Origin: Veillonella sp.
GTDB taxonomy: Bacteria; Bacillota; Negativicutes; Veillonellales; Veillonellaceae
Direction: 5' to 3'
Assembly: GCA_022737715.1 (NCBI GenBank)
Contig: JAIITD010000079.1
Coordinates: 1-7,736, forward strand
DNA length: 7,736 nt
The translations under genes and the position numbers were made by a program. Below are positions 1 to 6,766 of the stretch, piece after piece. Below the pieces are notes generated by a model that searched no databases, was not told the origin of the DNA, and was given only the letters and a program-made list of their open reading frames with translations. Numbering within the stretch: the stretch's first letter is position 1; every line of letters starts with the position of its first letter.

Positions 1-363
1 GGCGATTTCGCTACTGAAAAACACGTTCCTGTTATCGAAGCTGCTGACAAAGTAAAAGCTGGTGAAGCATTCGACGTAAAATTATCCGTTGGTAAAGACA
101 TTGCTCATCCAAACACTGTAGAACATCACATTGAATGGATTAAATTGTACTTCGTAGCTGAAGGCACTCAATTGCCTTACGAAGTTGGTGAATTATCCTT
201 CAACGTACATGGTGACGGTGCAACAGCAAACGAAGGTCCTGTACATGCAGTTTCCGCAGGTACATTGGCAGTATCCTTGAATAAATCTGGTAAATTGATT
301 GCTGTTTCTTACTGCAACATCCATGGTTTATGGGAATCTGAAAAAGCTATCGTAGTTGAATAA
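1..363 (+). CDS. Class II superoxide reductase (neelaredoxin-type), 5' end cut by the window
   Basis: The protein reduces superoxide to hydrogen peroxide without making oxygen, a cytoplasmic defence typical of anaerobes. The frame is open from base 1 for 120 residues and ends in TAA, with an in-frame-independent TAG directly after it. All ligands expected for the Fe(His)4Cys centre of the family are visible: an EKH motif at residues 6-8 (Glu6 is the expected sixth ligand, His8), His36, His42, and Cys105-x-x-His108 in a CNIHG motif near the C terminus. There is no N-terminal rubredoxin-like (desulforedoxin) domain in what is visible. Because the EKH motif normally lies about a dozen residues from the N terminus, probably only a few residues are missing. 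A TTG codon at 145 could be read as a start but would remove most ligands, so it is not the true start. The identification is firm; the exact start lies outside the window. Confidence 0.93.
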   Translation, partial: GDFATEKHVPVIEAADKVKAGEAFDVKLSVGKDIAHPNTVEHHIEWIKLYFVAEGTQLPYEVGELSFNVHGDGATANEGPVHAVSAGTLAVSLNKSGKLIAVSYCNIHGLWESEKAIVVE

Positions 364-381
364 TAGATTGTATTTGACTGT

Positions 382-411
382 AAAAGGCCAGCCTTAGGGC
401 TGGTCTTTTTT
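382..411 (+). terminator. Intrinsic terminator after the superoxide reductase gene
   Basis: A 12-bp hairpin has arms at 382-393 and 398-409, including one G-T pair, around a TTAG tetraloop. The core is CCAGCC/GGCTGG, and the right arm runs into a run of six T (406-411). It lies about 20 bases after the stop codon and separates this gene from lysC. Confidence 0.92.
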
Positions 412-469
412 GTATGGAGAGTATGACACGTTACGAACATTAACTATTGATTATAAACACAATGTATGT

Positions 470-503
470 CCGCTATAAAAAGAAATTTGTTTTTTTATAG
501 TGG
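470..503. repeat. 14-bp inverted repeat in the lysC upstream region
   Basis: The arms at 470-483 and 490-503 are complementary over 14 bp with two G-T pairs, around a six-base AATTTG loop. The core is CTATAAAAA/TTTTTATAG. It is followed by A-rich sequence and not by a T run, so it is not a + strand terminator. It could be an operator, a transcript hairpin or chance in AT-rich DNA. Its function is unknown. Confidence 0.5.
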
Positions 504-522
504 AAAAATACCCGTGTATACC

Positions 523-552
523 TTTACAGTGCGGTTTGTTTTGTGGTAAAGT
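523..552 (+). promoter_or_regulatory. lysC: Candidate promoter of lysC
   Basis: TTTACA (523-528, five of six matches to the -35 consensus) is followed after 18 bases by TAAAGT (547-552, four of six matches to the -10 consensus). The same stretch is an imperfect dyad: 517-527 pairs with 546-555 apart from one bulged C. The elements could therefore reflect an operator as well as a promoter. No lysine riboswitch-sized structure was recognised. The call is weak because AT-rich DNA yields such matches easily. Confidence 0.35.
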
Positions 553-596
553 ATATGCATGTTATTTTTTAGTACAATGATAAATGAGGGATAATA

Positions 597-1826
597 GTGG
601 CATTAATCGTCAAAAAGTTTGGTGGCAGTTCTGTTGCAACACCTGAAAAAATATTTAATATCGTTGATCGTGTCCTTCATGAAAAGAATGAGGACGATCG
701 CATTGTAATAGTTGTATCTGCTATGGGCGATACAACAGATGACTTGGTAGCTTTGGCAAAACAAGTAACATCTAAACCATATGGTCGTGAAATGGACCGT
801 TTGTTATCTACTGGTGAACAAGTAACAATTGCATTGATGGCTATGGCGTTTAATGAACGTGGTCAAAAGGCTGTTTCTTTAACCGGTGATCAAGCAGGTA
901 TTACAAGTAGTGACAACTTTAATAAAGGACGTATTTTAGGTGTTGATCCTAACCGTGTATTCGAAGCATTAGATGCAGGCAATATCGTTGTTGTTGCAGG
1001 CTTCCAAGGCATTACAGAGTACGGCGACATGGTAACATTGGGCCGTGGTGGTTCCGATACAACTGCTGTTGCATTAGCAGGTGCTATGAAAGCTGATGTA
1101 TGTGAAATCTTTACCGATGTAGAAGGTGTATATTCTACTGACCCTCGCGTAGCAAAGGAAGCTTTCAAACTAGAAGAAGTTACGTATGGCGAAATGCTTG
1201 AAATGGCACGCTTAGGTGCAGGTGTAATGCAACCACGCGCTGTTGAAATGGGCTTCCGTTATGGTGTACCAATTCATGTTCGTTCTACATTCAGTAATAA
1301 TACAGGCACAATTATTCGGGAGGATTATACCGTGGAATCTAACAAACACGTAATTACAGGCGTAGCCGATGATACAAATACAGCAAAAGTAGCTCTTGTG
1401 GGCGTTGAAAATAAACCAGGCGTTGCGGCAAAGGTATTTAAAGCTTTAGCAGCAAAAAACGTAGATGTGGATATGATTGTTCAATCTATTCGCTCTGTAG
1501 GTGAACCTAAGACAGACCTTATCTTCACAATTGCTCTTGATGATGTAGTATTGGCACGTGAAGTGTTAAGCGAATTGCAACAAACTGTTGATATTGAAGC
1601 TGTAAACATTGATGAAAATATGGCAAAAGTATCTATCATTGGTGCTGGCATGTTGGGTCAACCAGGTGTAGCAGCTCAAATGTTTGACATCCTTAGCCAA
1701 GAAGGCATCAATATTGAAATCATCAGTACTTCTGAAATCAGTATTTCTTGCTTGGTTGCACAAAACCGCGTAAAAGATGCTGTACGAGTTATTCATAATG
1801 GTCTTTTGTTAAACGAACGAGGCTAA
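597..1826 (+). CDS. lysC: Aspartate kinase (aspartokinase), alpha subunit
   Basis: The enzyme phosphorylates L-aspartate with ATP to 4-phospho-aspartate, the first committed step to lysine, diaminopimelate, threonine and methionine. At 409 residues it has the usual length of monofunctional aspartokinases. The N-terminal amino acid kinase domain shows KKFGGSS (residues 6-12), GRGGSDTT (149-156) and TDVEGVYSTDPR (173-184). Two C-terminal ACT domains follow, at about 263-340 and 343-409, each with a conserved small-molecule-binding loop (NKPG and GQPG). Such ACT domains normally bind lysine and/or threonine for feedback inhibition; which effector acts here cannot be read from sequence. The GTG start at 597 is preceded by GAGGG at 586-590. 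There is no fused homoserine dehydrogenase. The end of the gene carries the ribosome binding site of the next gene, so the two are probably cotranscribed. Confidence 0.96.
   Translation: MALIVKKFGGSSVATPEKIFNIVDRVLHEKNEDDRIVIVVSAMGDTTDDLVALAKQVTSKPYGREMDRLLSTGEQVTIALMAMAFNERGQKAVSLTGDQAGITSSDNFNKGRILGVDPNRVFEALDAGNIVVVAGFQGITEYGDMVTLGRGGSDTTAVALAGAMKADVCEIFTDVEGVYSTDPRVAKEAFKLEEVTYGEMLEMARLGAGVMQPRAVEMGFRYGVPIHVRSTFSNNTGTIIREDYTVESNKHVITGVADDTNTAKVALVGVENKPGVAAKVFKALAAKNVDVDMIVQSIRSVGEPKTDLIFTIALDDVVLAREVLSELQQTVDIEAVNIDENMAKVSIIGAGMLGQPGVAAQMFDILSQEGINIEIISTSEISISCLVAQNRVKDAVRVIHNGLLLNERG
1318..1324 (+). promoter_or_regulatory. lysC: Internal Shine-Dalgarno for the aspartokinase beta subunit
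   Basis: GGGAGGA lies inside the lysC coding sequence, seven bases before an in-frame GTG at 1332. It is a better Shine-Dalgarno match than the one used for lysC itself (GAGGG). Its position between the kinase domain and the first ACT domain is where aspartokinases of Bacillus and Corynebacterium start their beta subunits. Confidence 0.65.
1332..1826 (+). CDS. lysC: Aspartate kinase beta subunit from an in-frame internal start (nested in lysC)
   Basis: This predicted 164-residue product consists of the two ACT domains only. In Bacillus and Corynebacterium the same arrangement gives an alpha2-beta2 aspartokinase whose beta subunit helps form the lysine and/or threonine binding sites. Three things support it here: the strong internal Shine-Dalgarno at 1318-1324; a GTG at lysC codon 246, close to where the known beta subunits begin; and a following sequence (VESNKHVITGVADD, then AKV) that resembles the beta N terminus of Corynebacterium as I recall it. 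The start codon would be read as Met. It is an inference: no protein evidence is available, and some family members are homo-oligomers without a separate beta chain. Confidence 0.6.
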   Translation: MESNKHVITGVADDTNTAKVALVGVENKPGVAAKVFKALAAKNVDVDMIVQSIRSVGEPKTDLIFTIALDDVVLAREVLSELQQTVDIEAVNIDENMAKVSIIGAGMLGQPGVAAQMFDILSQEGINIEIISTSEISISCLVAQNRVKDAVRVIHNGLLLNERG

Positions 1827-1831
1827 TACAT

Positions 1832-2149
1832 ATGATGGATAGTCTACGTACATTTATGGACGAAATGCTCGATGATCAGGGGCGTAAGGAAGGTTTTATT
1901 AGCGACTTGTTAGCTAATTTAAAAACGCAACCTATCCCTACATTAGAGCAAGCACAGACAGGCTATACAACGGTGAGCAATTTACATGGTATATTTTATA
2001 ATTATGATGCATCAGAAGTGACCATATCTTATAAGGTAGTACCAGATATGTATGCTCCCTATACATTGAGTTTTCGCCAATTTGAGGTTGTTCTCGAAGG
2101 TCTTTTGACAAGTCGACGCAACCAAAAATGGCAAATTAAACAAGATTAA
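1832..2149 (+). CDS. Uncharacterised 105-residue protein downstream of lysC
   Basis: I do not recognise the family. The first 30 or so residues are acidic and probably helical (MDSLRTFMDEMLDDQ and onwards). The middle looks like beta strands rich in aromatic residues (YTTVSNLHGIFYNY, then VTISYKVV), and a predicted helix around FEVVLEGLL ends in a basic tail. There is no signal peptide, membrane segment or cysteine, so a small cytoplasmic protein is likely. The ATG at 1832 is five bases after the lysC stop codon. Its Shine-Dalgarno GAGG (1819-1822) lies in the last lysC codons, so translation is probably coupled; a second ATG at 1835 is less well spaced. The coding is credible from the spacing, the Shine-Dalgarno and the strong terminator right after the stop. 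A link to aspartate-pathway control is only suggested by position. Confidence 0.8.
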   Translation: MMDSLRTFMDEMLDDQGRKEGFISDLLANLKTQPIPTLEQAQTGYTTVSNLHGIFYNYDASEVTISYKVVPDMYAPYTLSFRQFEVVLEGLLTSRRNQKWQIKQD

Positions 2150-2150
2150 T

Positions 2151-2192
2151 AATAAATCAGGACACTCCTATATGGGTGTCCTGATTTATTTT
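2151..2192 (+). terminator. Strong intrinsic terminator after lysC and the 105-residue gene
   Basis: A 17-bp hairpin has arms 2151-2167 and 2174-2190 with one T-G pair, around a six-base loop. The core is CAGGACAC/GTGTCCTG, flanked by an A run on the left and a T-rich right side (TTTATTTT). The symmetric A/T flanks would let it work in both directions, though no gene lies on the - strand here. Confidence 0.93.
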
Positions 2193-2294
2193 CATAATAG
2201 ATGCGTCATTTATATCTCATGAATAAGAATAAGTTATAGATAATCTTTGTAATTTGATAATAATTCTTGAAAATTCGTGTAAATCTCTGTAATG

Positions 2295-2303
2295 TGGTAT
2301 AAT
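2295..2303 (+). promoter_or_regulatory. Extended -10 promoter of the M16C peptidase gene
   Basis: A perfect TATAAT (2298-2303) is preceded by TG one base upstream (2295-2296), giving an extended -10. The -35 position (about 2275-2280, TCGTGT) is poor, as is common with extended -10 promoters. Transcription would start near 2310, giving a leader of about 65 bases that ends in the Shine-Dalgarno AGAAGGG at 2363-2369. Confidence 0.6.
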
Positions 2304-2374
2304 AGATAGTCAATAATAGATTAAGATTTTACATATATATATACATTATAAACAAATTAGAAAGAAGGGTATCT

Positions 2375-5281
2375 ATGGAACTGAATAAAATATATTCTGG
2401 TTTTCGCCTTGATCGCATAGAACGTATTGATGAAATCAATAGCACAGCCTATGAAATGAAACATGAAAAATCTGGTGCTCGTCTTATTTATATTGACTCA
2501 CCAGACACTAATAAAGTATTTAATATTGCTTTTAGAACAACTCCTCAAGATAGCACAGGCGTCGCTCATATCATGGAGCATTCCGTGCTCTGCGGTTCTC
2601 GTAAATTTCCATTAAAAGAGCCATTTGTAGAACTTGTAAAAGGTTCTTTGAATACATTTTTAAATGCCATGACCTATCCGGATAAAACGATGTATCCTGT
2701 GGCAAGTAAGAATGACAAGGATTTCCATAATTTGATGGATGTATATCTTGATGCTGTTTTCTATCCACGTGCCGCAAATGATCCAGAAATCATGATGCAA
2801 GAGGGTTGGCATTATGAGCTTGACTCCGTCGATGATGAATTGACGTATAAAGGCGTTGTATTTAACGAGATGAAAGGGGTTTATTCCTCTCCAGATTCCG
2901 TACTAGAACGCGAATTGATGCATTCTTTGTTCCCTGATACAACATATGGCGTTGATTCCGGTGGTAATCCTGATAATATTACGGATTTGACCTATGAAAA
3001 ATTCAAAAAATTCTATGATGTGTATTATCACCCATCCAACAGCTATATTTTCCTATATGGCACGATGGATATTGAAGAACAATTGCGCTTTATTAACGAT
3101 GAATATTTGAGCCATTTCGATGCTATTGAAATCGACACTGAGGTGACTGAGCAGGCTCCGTTTAAGGAAGGTAAAGTAATTACGTATCCTTATAGTGTGG
3201 GTTCTGATGAAAGCACGGATAACCGTACGTTACATGCTTTCTCCTATGTATTGCCAGATGTGACACCAGAACAAAGCCTTGCTTTTGAGGTGTTAACACA
3301 TGCTTTATTGACATCTCCTGCAGCGCCTTTAAAACAAGCGTTGGTGAAAGCAGGCATTGGTTCTGATGTATCTGGTTACTACCTAGATAGCATCCGTCAA
3401 CCAATTTGGGTTGTTCAAGCTAGCGGCTCTAACATGGATAAACAAGGTCAATTACAAGAAATTGTTGAATCTACATTACAACAATTGTGTAAGGATGGCA
3501 TCGATAAGGAATTGTTAGAGGCTTCTCTTAATAGTATTGAGTTTACCCTTCGTGAAAGTGACTTTGGGGGCCGTCCAATCGGTTTAGCATATGTCATCCG
3601 CATGATGGATAATTGGCTATATGGCAAAGATCCAATTGAGTTATTACACTACGAAGAAGCATTAGCTAATATTCGTAAAGGTTTGCAAGGTTCTTACTTT
3701 GAAGATTTAATTCGTCACTCTATTTTAGATAACAACCATAAATCTCTCGTATCCTTATACCCTGAACAAGGTTTGCAAGATAAAAAGGATGCAGAGGTTA
3801 AAGAACAGTTAGCAGCTATTAAAGCTTCTATGTCGAAAGATGAGCTAGAAGCTATCGTAGAACAAACAAAACGTCTTAAACTTCGTCAAGAAACACCAGA
3901 TAGTGAAGAAGCGCTCGCAACTATTCCACTTTTAGAATTATCTGATTTAAGTCCAGACGTGGAAGATGTAGAGCGTCGTGAAAGTATGATTGGTCATACA
4001 AAAATTCATTTTGTTCCGACTTTCACAAAGGGCATCAACTATGTGGCCTACTATTTTAAACTAGATTGTCTTACTGAAGATGAATTATTCTATGCCGATA
4101 TTTTAAGTGATATCATCGGCCGTGTAGATACATCCAAACGTTCTTATGAAGATTTGGCAAAATTAATCAATCTAAATCTTGGTGGATTAAGTTCAGATAT
4201 TACAGGTATTAGTAAAGCGGGCAAACGGGATGAGTTTGTACCTCTCATGGTTGTACGTAGTAAGGTGTTACATGCTAAATTACCTGAATTGTGCAATATC
4301 GTAAATGAAGTTATTCACGATGCTCAATACACCGATGTAACGCGTCTAACAGAACTTGTACAAGAAGGCAAAGCTATTTGGGATAATGAGGCGTTCCGTA
4401 GAGGGAATACTATCGTTAGTCAACGTGTAATGGCTAAGGTATCAAAGGTTGGTAAATTCCGCGATGATGGTAATTTAGGCTATTATCAAAAAATTAGTGA
4501 GTTAGCAACTAATCCTGCGGCATTACCATTATTGCCAGAAAAATTGGCCGATGTAGCTCGCAAGATTTTCCGTTCTAATAATGTAGAAATTTTATTCGTA
4601 GGTGAAGAACAAGAATTAGCACCATTTACAGAGTTAATGAAACCATTGCTCAGTACTTGGAATGCAGAGGCGTTGCCAAATAATGTGTTATCCATAGAAC
4701 ATACAACGAGCAATGAAGGTATTGTCACAGCTGGTAAGGTTCAATATGTGGCACAAGGTGGTAATTTCATTGATCATGGATTTACTCATGTTGGTGCTAT
4801 GAGCGTATTAGAAACGATCTTGCGTTATGAATACTTATGGATTCGCATTCGCGTACAAGGTGGGGCCTATGGCGCATTTGCTAACTTCTACGACGATGGC
4901 AATATGATTTTCTGTAGTTATCGAGATCCAAATCTTGTGGAAACACTTAATGTGTATAAAGAATTGCCTGAATATCTACGTCAATTTACATTAACAGACC
5001 GAGAAATGCGTAAATATATTATCGGTACTATGAGTGGACTTGATTTACCGATGACACCTGCATTGCGTGGTCCTCGTGCCATGGGGTTATACTTCAGCGG
5101 TGCCAATATTGAAGATAAGGTAGCATTTAGAAAACAAGTCATTGCTTGCAAGCCAGAAGATATCGTAGCTCTTGTAGATGTTGTAGAACCTGTGTTACAG
5201 GATAATCATATTTGCTCCATGGGTAACGAACAAAAAATCAAAGATGCTGGTGTCTTTGATAGTATCGTATCCCTTGGCTAA
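2375..5281 (+). CDS. M16C-family zinc metallopeptidase (presequence protease / PreP-like)
   Basis: A large peptidase that degrades short unfolded peptides inside a closed two-half chamber. At 968 residues it matches PreP, Cym1 and falcilysin (M16C) and not the half-size M16B proteins. The inverted zinc motif HIMEH gives His65, catalytic Glu68 and His69. The distal zinc ligand is Glu165 in FNEMKG, 100 residues on, matching the spacing in human PreP. Next come an M16 inactive-type domain (about 200-390), the M16C-associated middle region (about 460-710) and a C-terminal M16 domain. That last domain retains Arg826 and Tyr832 in RVQGGAYG, the pair that anchors the substrate backbone. No signal peptide is present, so it probably acts in the cytoplasm, perhaps recycling peptides or cleaved leader sequences; the substrate is unknown. 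The ATG at 2375 has AGAAGGG five bases upstream. No terminator separates it from gluQRS. Confidence 0.95.
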   Translation: MELNKIYSGFRLDRIERIDEINSTAYEMKHEKSGARLIYIDSPDTNKVFNIAFRTTPQDSTGVAHIMEHSVLCGSRKFPLKEPFVELVKGSLNTFLNAMTYPDKTMYPVASKNDKDFHNLMDVYLDAVFYPRAANDPEIMMQEGWHYELDSVDDELTYKGVVFNEMKGVYSSPDSVLERELMHSLFPDTTYGVDSGGNPDNITDLTYEKFKKFYDVYYHPSNSYIFLYGTMDIEEQLRFINDEYLSHFDAIEIDTEVTEQAPFKEGKVITYPYSVGSDESTDNRTLHAFSYVLPDVTPEQSLAFEVLTHALLTSPAAPLKQALVKAGIGSDVSGYYLDSIRQPIWVVQASGSNMDKQGQLQEIVESTLQQLCKDGIDKELLEASLNSIEFTLRESDFGGRPIGLAYVIRMMDNWLYGKDPIELLHYEEALANIRKGLQGSYFEDLIRHSILDNNHKSLVSLYPEQGLQDKKDAEVKEQLAAIKASMSKDELEAIVEQTKRLKLRQETPDSEEALATIPLLELSDLSPDVEDVERRESMIGHTKIHFVPTFTKGINYVAYYFKLDCLTEDELFYADILSDIIGRVDTSKRSYEDLAKLINLNLGGLSSDITGISKAGKRDEFVPLMVVRSKVLHAKLPELCNIVNEVIHDAQYTDVTRLTELVQEGKAIWDNEAFRRGNTIVSQRVMAKVSKVGKFRDDGNLGYYQKISELATNPAALPLLPEKLADVARKIFRSNNVEILFVGEEQELAPFTELMKPLLSTWNAEALPNNVLSIEHTTSNEGIVTAGKVQYVAQGGNFIDHGFTHVGAMSVLETILRYEYLWIRIRVQGGAYGAFANFYDDGNMIFCSYRDPNLVETLNVYKELPEYLRQFTLTDREMRKYIIGTMSGLDLPMTPALRGPRAMGLYFSGANIEDKVAFRKQVIACKPEDIVALVDVVEPVLQDNHICSMGNEQKIKDAGVFDSIVSLG

Positions 5282-5318
5282 TATATAGTTTGTAAACTGA
5301 GGTCATCCTCACCATGTG

Positions 5319-5345
5319 TTAATATAATAATGTATTAATATAATA
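5319..5345 (+). promoter_or_regulatory. gluQRS: Repeated TATAAT-containing element before gluQRS
   Basis: The 11-base sequence TTAATATAATA occurs twice (5319-5329 and 5335-5345), 16 bases apart, and each copy holds a perfect TATAAT -10 hexamer (5323-5328 and 5339-5344). No good -35 element sits at the right distance from either. They may be twin weak promoters for gluQRS or simply AT-rich repeats. The spacer from 5282 to 5381 has small palindromes but no T-tailed terminator. Confidence 0.3.
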
Positions 5346-5381
5346 GTATATTATTAGAGTGCATATAAGGAGATACTATTT

Positions 5382-6329
5382 ATGAAAGGACGATTCGCAC
5401 CTAGCCCAACGGGGTATATCCACCTAGGGAATGTGTGGATCGCCCTTTTGTCGTATATATCTACCCGTAATCAGCATGGTACCTATGTGGTACGCATGGA
5501 GGATATTGATTTACAACGATCCAAGCGCTCTTTAGGGGAGGCTTTGTTAGATGATTTAGAATGGCTTGGCTTTGAATGGGATGAAGGCCCTCGTGTGGGG
5601 GGACCAGAACCATCATACTGGCAGAGCGAACGGTTACCAATGTATGATGAGGTTTTGCAACGATTAGAAGATACAGATTTAATCTATCCTTGCTTTTGTA
5701 ATCGTACTCGCTTACAATCAATTGCTTCCGCACCTCATCGAGGTGAAGTCGTTCATCACTATGACGGGCATTGTCGTAATTTGGATAGTGCTACGGTACA
5801 GCTAAAGAGACTTGAAAAGAATCCGTCTATGCGTATTAAGGTAACTGATTCTACTATGGAGTTCAATGATATATACCAAGGTCCACAGCATTTTGTACTG
5901 CGTCAAGGTGTTGATGATTTTGTGTTGCGCCGTGGAGATGGGATGTATGCCTATAATTTAGCGGTTGTTCTAGATGATATATCCATGGGGATTACTGAAA
6001 TCATTCGTGGTCATGATTTACTGGAAACTACGGCTCAACAAATGTATTTATATAGTACGTTACATGCTGAGCCACCATGCTATGGCCATGCACCGCTGCT
6101 CATTGATGATGACGGACATAGGCTTTCAAAACGGCAGAAAAGTATAACTGTAAAAGAATTGAGAGAGACGGGATGGTCAGCAGAGCGTATTTTAGGTGAA
6201 TTAGCTGTATTAGCAGGATTTATACCTAAATGTGATGCGCCAAGTGCTTCATTAGAATCATTACTAAGATATACAGCGCGAACCGAAGAGTTACGTTGTG
6301 AACCTATTGTTTTAAAAAAATCGATATAA
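5382..6329 (+). CDS. gluQRS: Glutamyl-Q tRNA(Asp) synthetase
   Basis: The enzyme activates glutamate with ATP and attaches it to the queuosine at position 34 of tRNA(Asp), without charging the tRNA 3' end. It is a glutamyl-tRNA synthetase catalytic core without the anticodon-binding domain: 315 residues, close to the roughly 300 of known GluQ-RS. Visible motifs are GRFAPSPTG at 3-11 with the HIGH-type motif HLGN at 14-17; a zinc site Cys104-x-Cys106, Tyr127, Cys131, the C-x-C/Y-x3-C pattern seen in the E. coli enzyme; and a KMSKS-type RLSKR at 247-251. The full-length GluRS anticodon domain is absent, which excludes gltX. The start is fixed by AAGGAG (5367-5372), nine bases before the ATG. 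Its role implies that the organism makes or salvages queuosine; no queuosine genes are in this window. It may be cotranscribed with the upstream peptidase. Confidence 0.93.
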   Translation: MKGRFAPSPTGYIHLGNVWIALLSYISTRNQHGTYVVRMEDIDLQRSKRSLGEALLDDLEWLGFEWDEGPRVGGPEPSYWQSERLPMYDEVLQRLEDTDLIYPCFCNRTRLQSIASAPHRGEVVHHYDGHCRNLDSATVQLKRLEKNPSMRIKVTDSTMEFNDIYQGPQHFVLRQGVDDFVLRRGDGMYAYNLAVVLDDISMGITEIIRGHDLLETTAQQMYLYSTLHAEPPCYGHAPLLIDDDGHRLSKRQKSITVKELRETGWSAERILGELAVLAGFIPKCDAPSASLESLLRYTARTEELRCEPIVLKKSI

Positions 6330-6333
6330 TATA

Positions 6334-6361
6334 TTGACAGTTTTCGATATTAATATATAAT
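6334..6361 (+). promoter_or_regulatory. Near-consensus sigma-A promoter for the CoA-binding and thioredoxin genes
   Basis: A perfect TTGACA (6334-6339), a 16-base spacer and a perfect TATAAT (6356-6361) begin five bases after the gluQRS stop codon. Transcription would start near 6367-6369, leaving a leader of only about 15 bases that is mostly the Shine-Dalgarno. This is the best promoter in the window and predicts high constitutive expression of the two genes that follow. Confidence 0.82.
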
Positions 6362-6382
6362 AGTATATAAGAGGTGGTAAGA

Positions 6383-6757
6383 ATGACTATTAAAGATGCG
6401 TTAGCTGAAAAAGTTTGGGCTGTAATAGGTGCCACTCATAAAACCGATAAGTTTGGGTATAAGATTTATAAGTGCTTAAAAGAGCATGGATATGAAGTCT
6501 ATCCGGTTAATCCAAATGTAGAGAGTATCGATGGTGATACTTGTTATCCGAGTCTATCTGCGTTGCCAGTTGTTCCTAGCGTTGTTGATTTTGTAGTACC
6601 AGAAGCAGCAGGGCTTGCAGCAATTGATGAATGTAAACAATTGGGCATTAAGATGATCTGGTTACAACCAGGTGCGGATAAACCCGCAGTCTTGGCTAAG
6701 GCTCAAGAGGTAGGTTTGGATTACATTCAAGATTGTGTATTAGTTCAATTGCCTTAG
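6383..6757 (+). CDS. CoA-binding-domain protein (YccU-like, CoA_binding_2 family)
   Basis: This small single-domain protein of 124 residues has a Rossmann-like fold related to the CoA-binding domain of succinyl-CoA synthetase. The nucleotide-binding turn is VIGAT (residues 14-18), followed by KFGYKIYKCL, the family motif YPVNPN (40-45) and WLQPGA (93-98), with a conserved Cys118 near the end. Proteins of this family bind CoA or related nucleotides, but their physiological role is not settled. The ATG at 6383 is preferred because GAGGTG (6371-6376) is six bases upstream. An in-frame GTG at 6374 lies inside that Shine-Dalgarno, so starting there would leave no ribosome binding site. The TAG stop overlaps the Shine-Dalgarno of the thioredoxin gene, so the two are translationally linked. 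No signal peptide or membrane segment is present. Confidence 0.9.
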   Translation: MTIKDALAEKVWAVIGATHKTDKFGYKIYKCLKEHGYEVYPVNPNVESIDGDTCYPSLSALPVVPSVVDFVVPEAAGLAAIDECKQLGIKMIWLQPGADKPAVLAKAQEVGLDYIQDCVLVQLP

Positions 6758-6766
6758 GAGGAAATA

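Noticed and set aside
145..147. TTG as the start of the first gene
   Set aside because: The frame is open to base 1, and the upstream part encodes the EKH motif and two more iron-ligand histidines of superoxide reductase.
412..596. Lysine riboswitch or T-box upstream of lysC
   Set aside because: The spacer is AT-rich, with only simple dyads. I see no T-box motif, no multi-helix lysine aptamer and no terminator/antiterminator pair before the start.
890..1168. Antisense reading frame opposite lysC (also 1566-1796)
   Set aside because: These are shadows of a well-conserved enzyme gene. Their translations show no recognisable domain, and no ribosome binding site was seen.
2571..2777. Antisense reading frames opposite the peptidase gene (also 3180-3404 and 4486-4728) and gluQRS (5461-5733)
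   Set aside because: They are low-complexity shadow frames fully inside certain coding regions, with no independent signals.
5287..5311. Terminator between the peptidase gene and gluQRS
   Set aside because: TGAGGTCATCCTCA forms a 5-bp hairpin and a small palindrome lies beside it, but no T run follows.
6374..6382. Upstream in-frame GTG start for the CoA-binding gene
   Set aside because: It lies within the Shine-Dalgarno GAGGTG itself and has no ribosome binding site of its own; the ATG at 6383 is ideally spaced.
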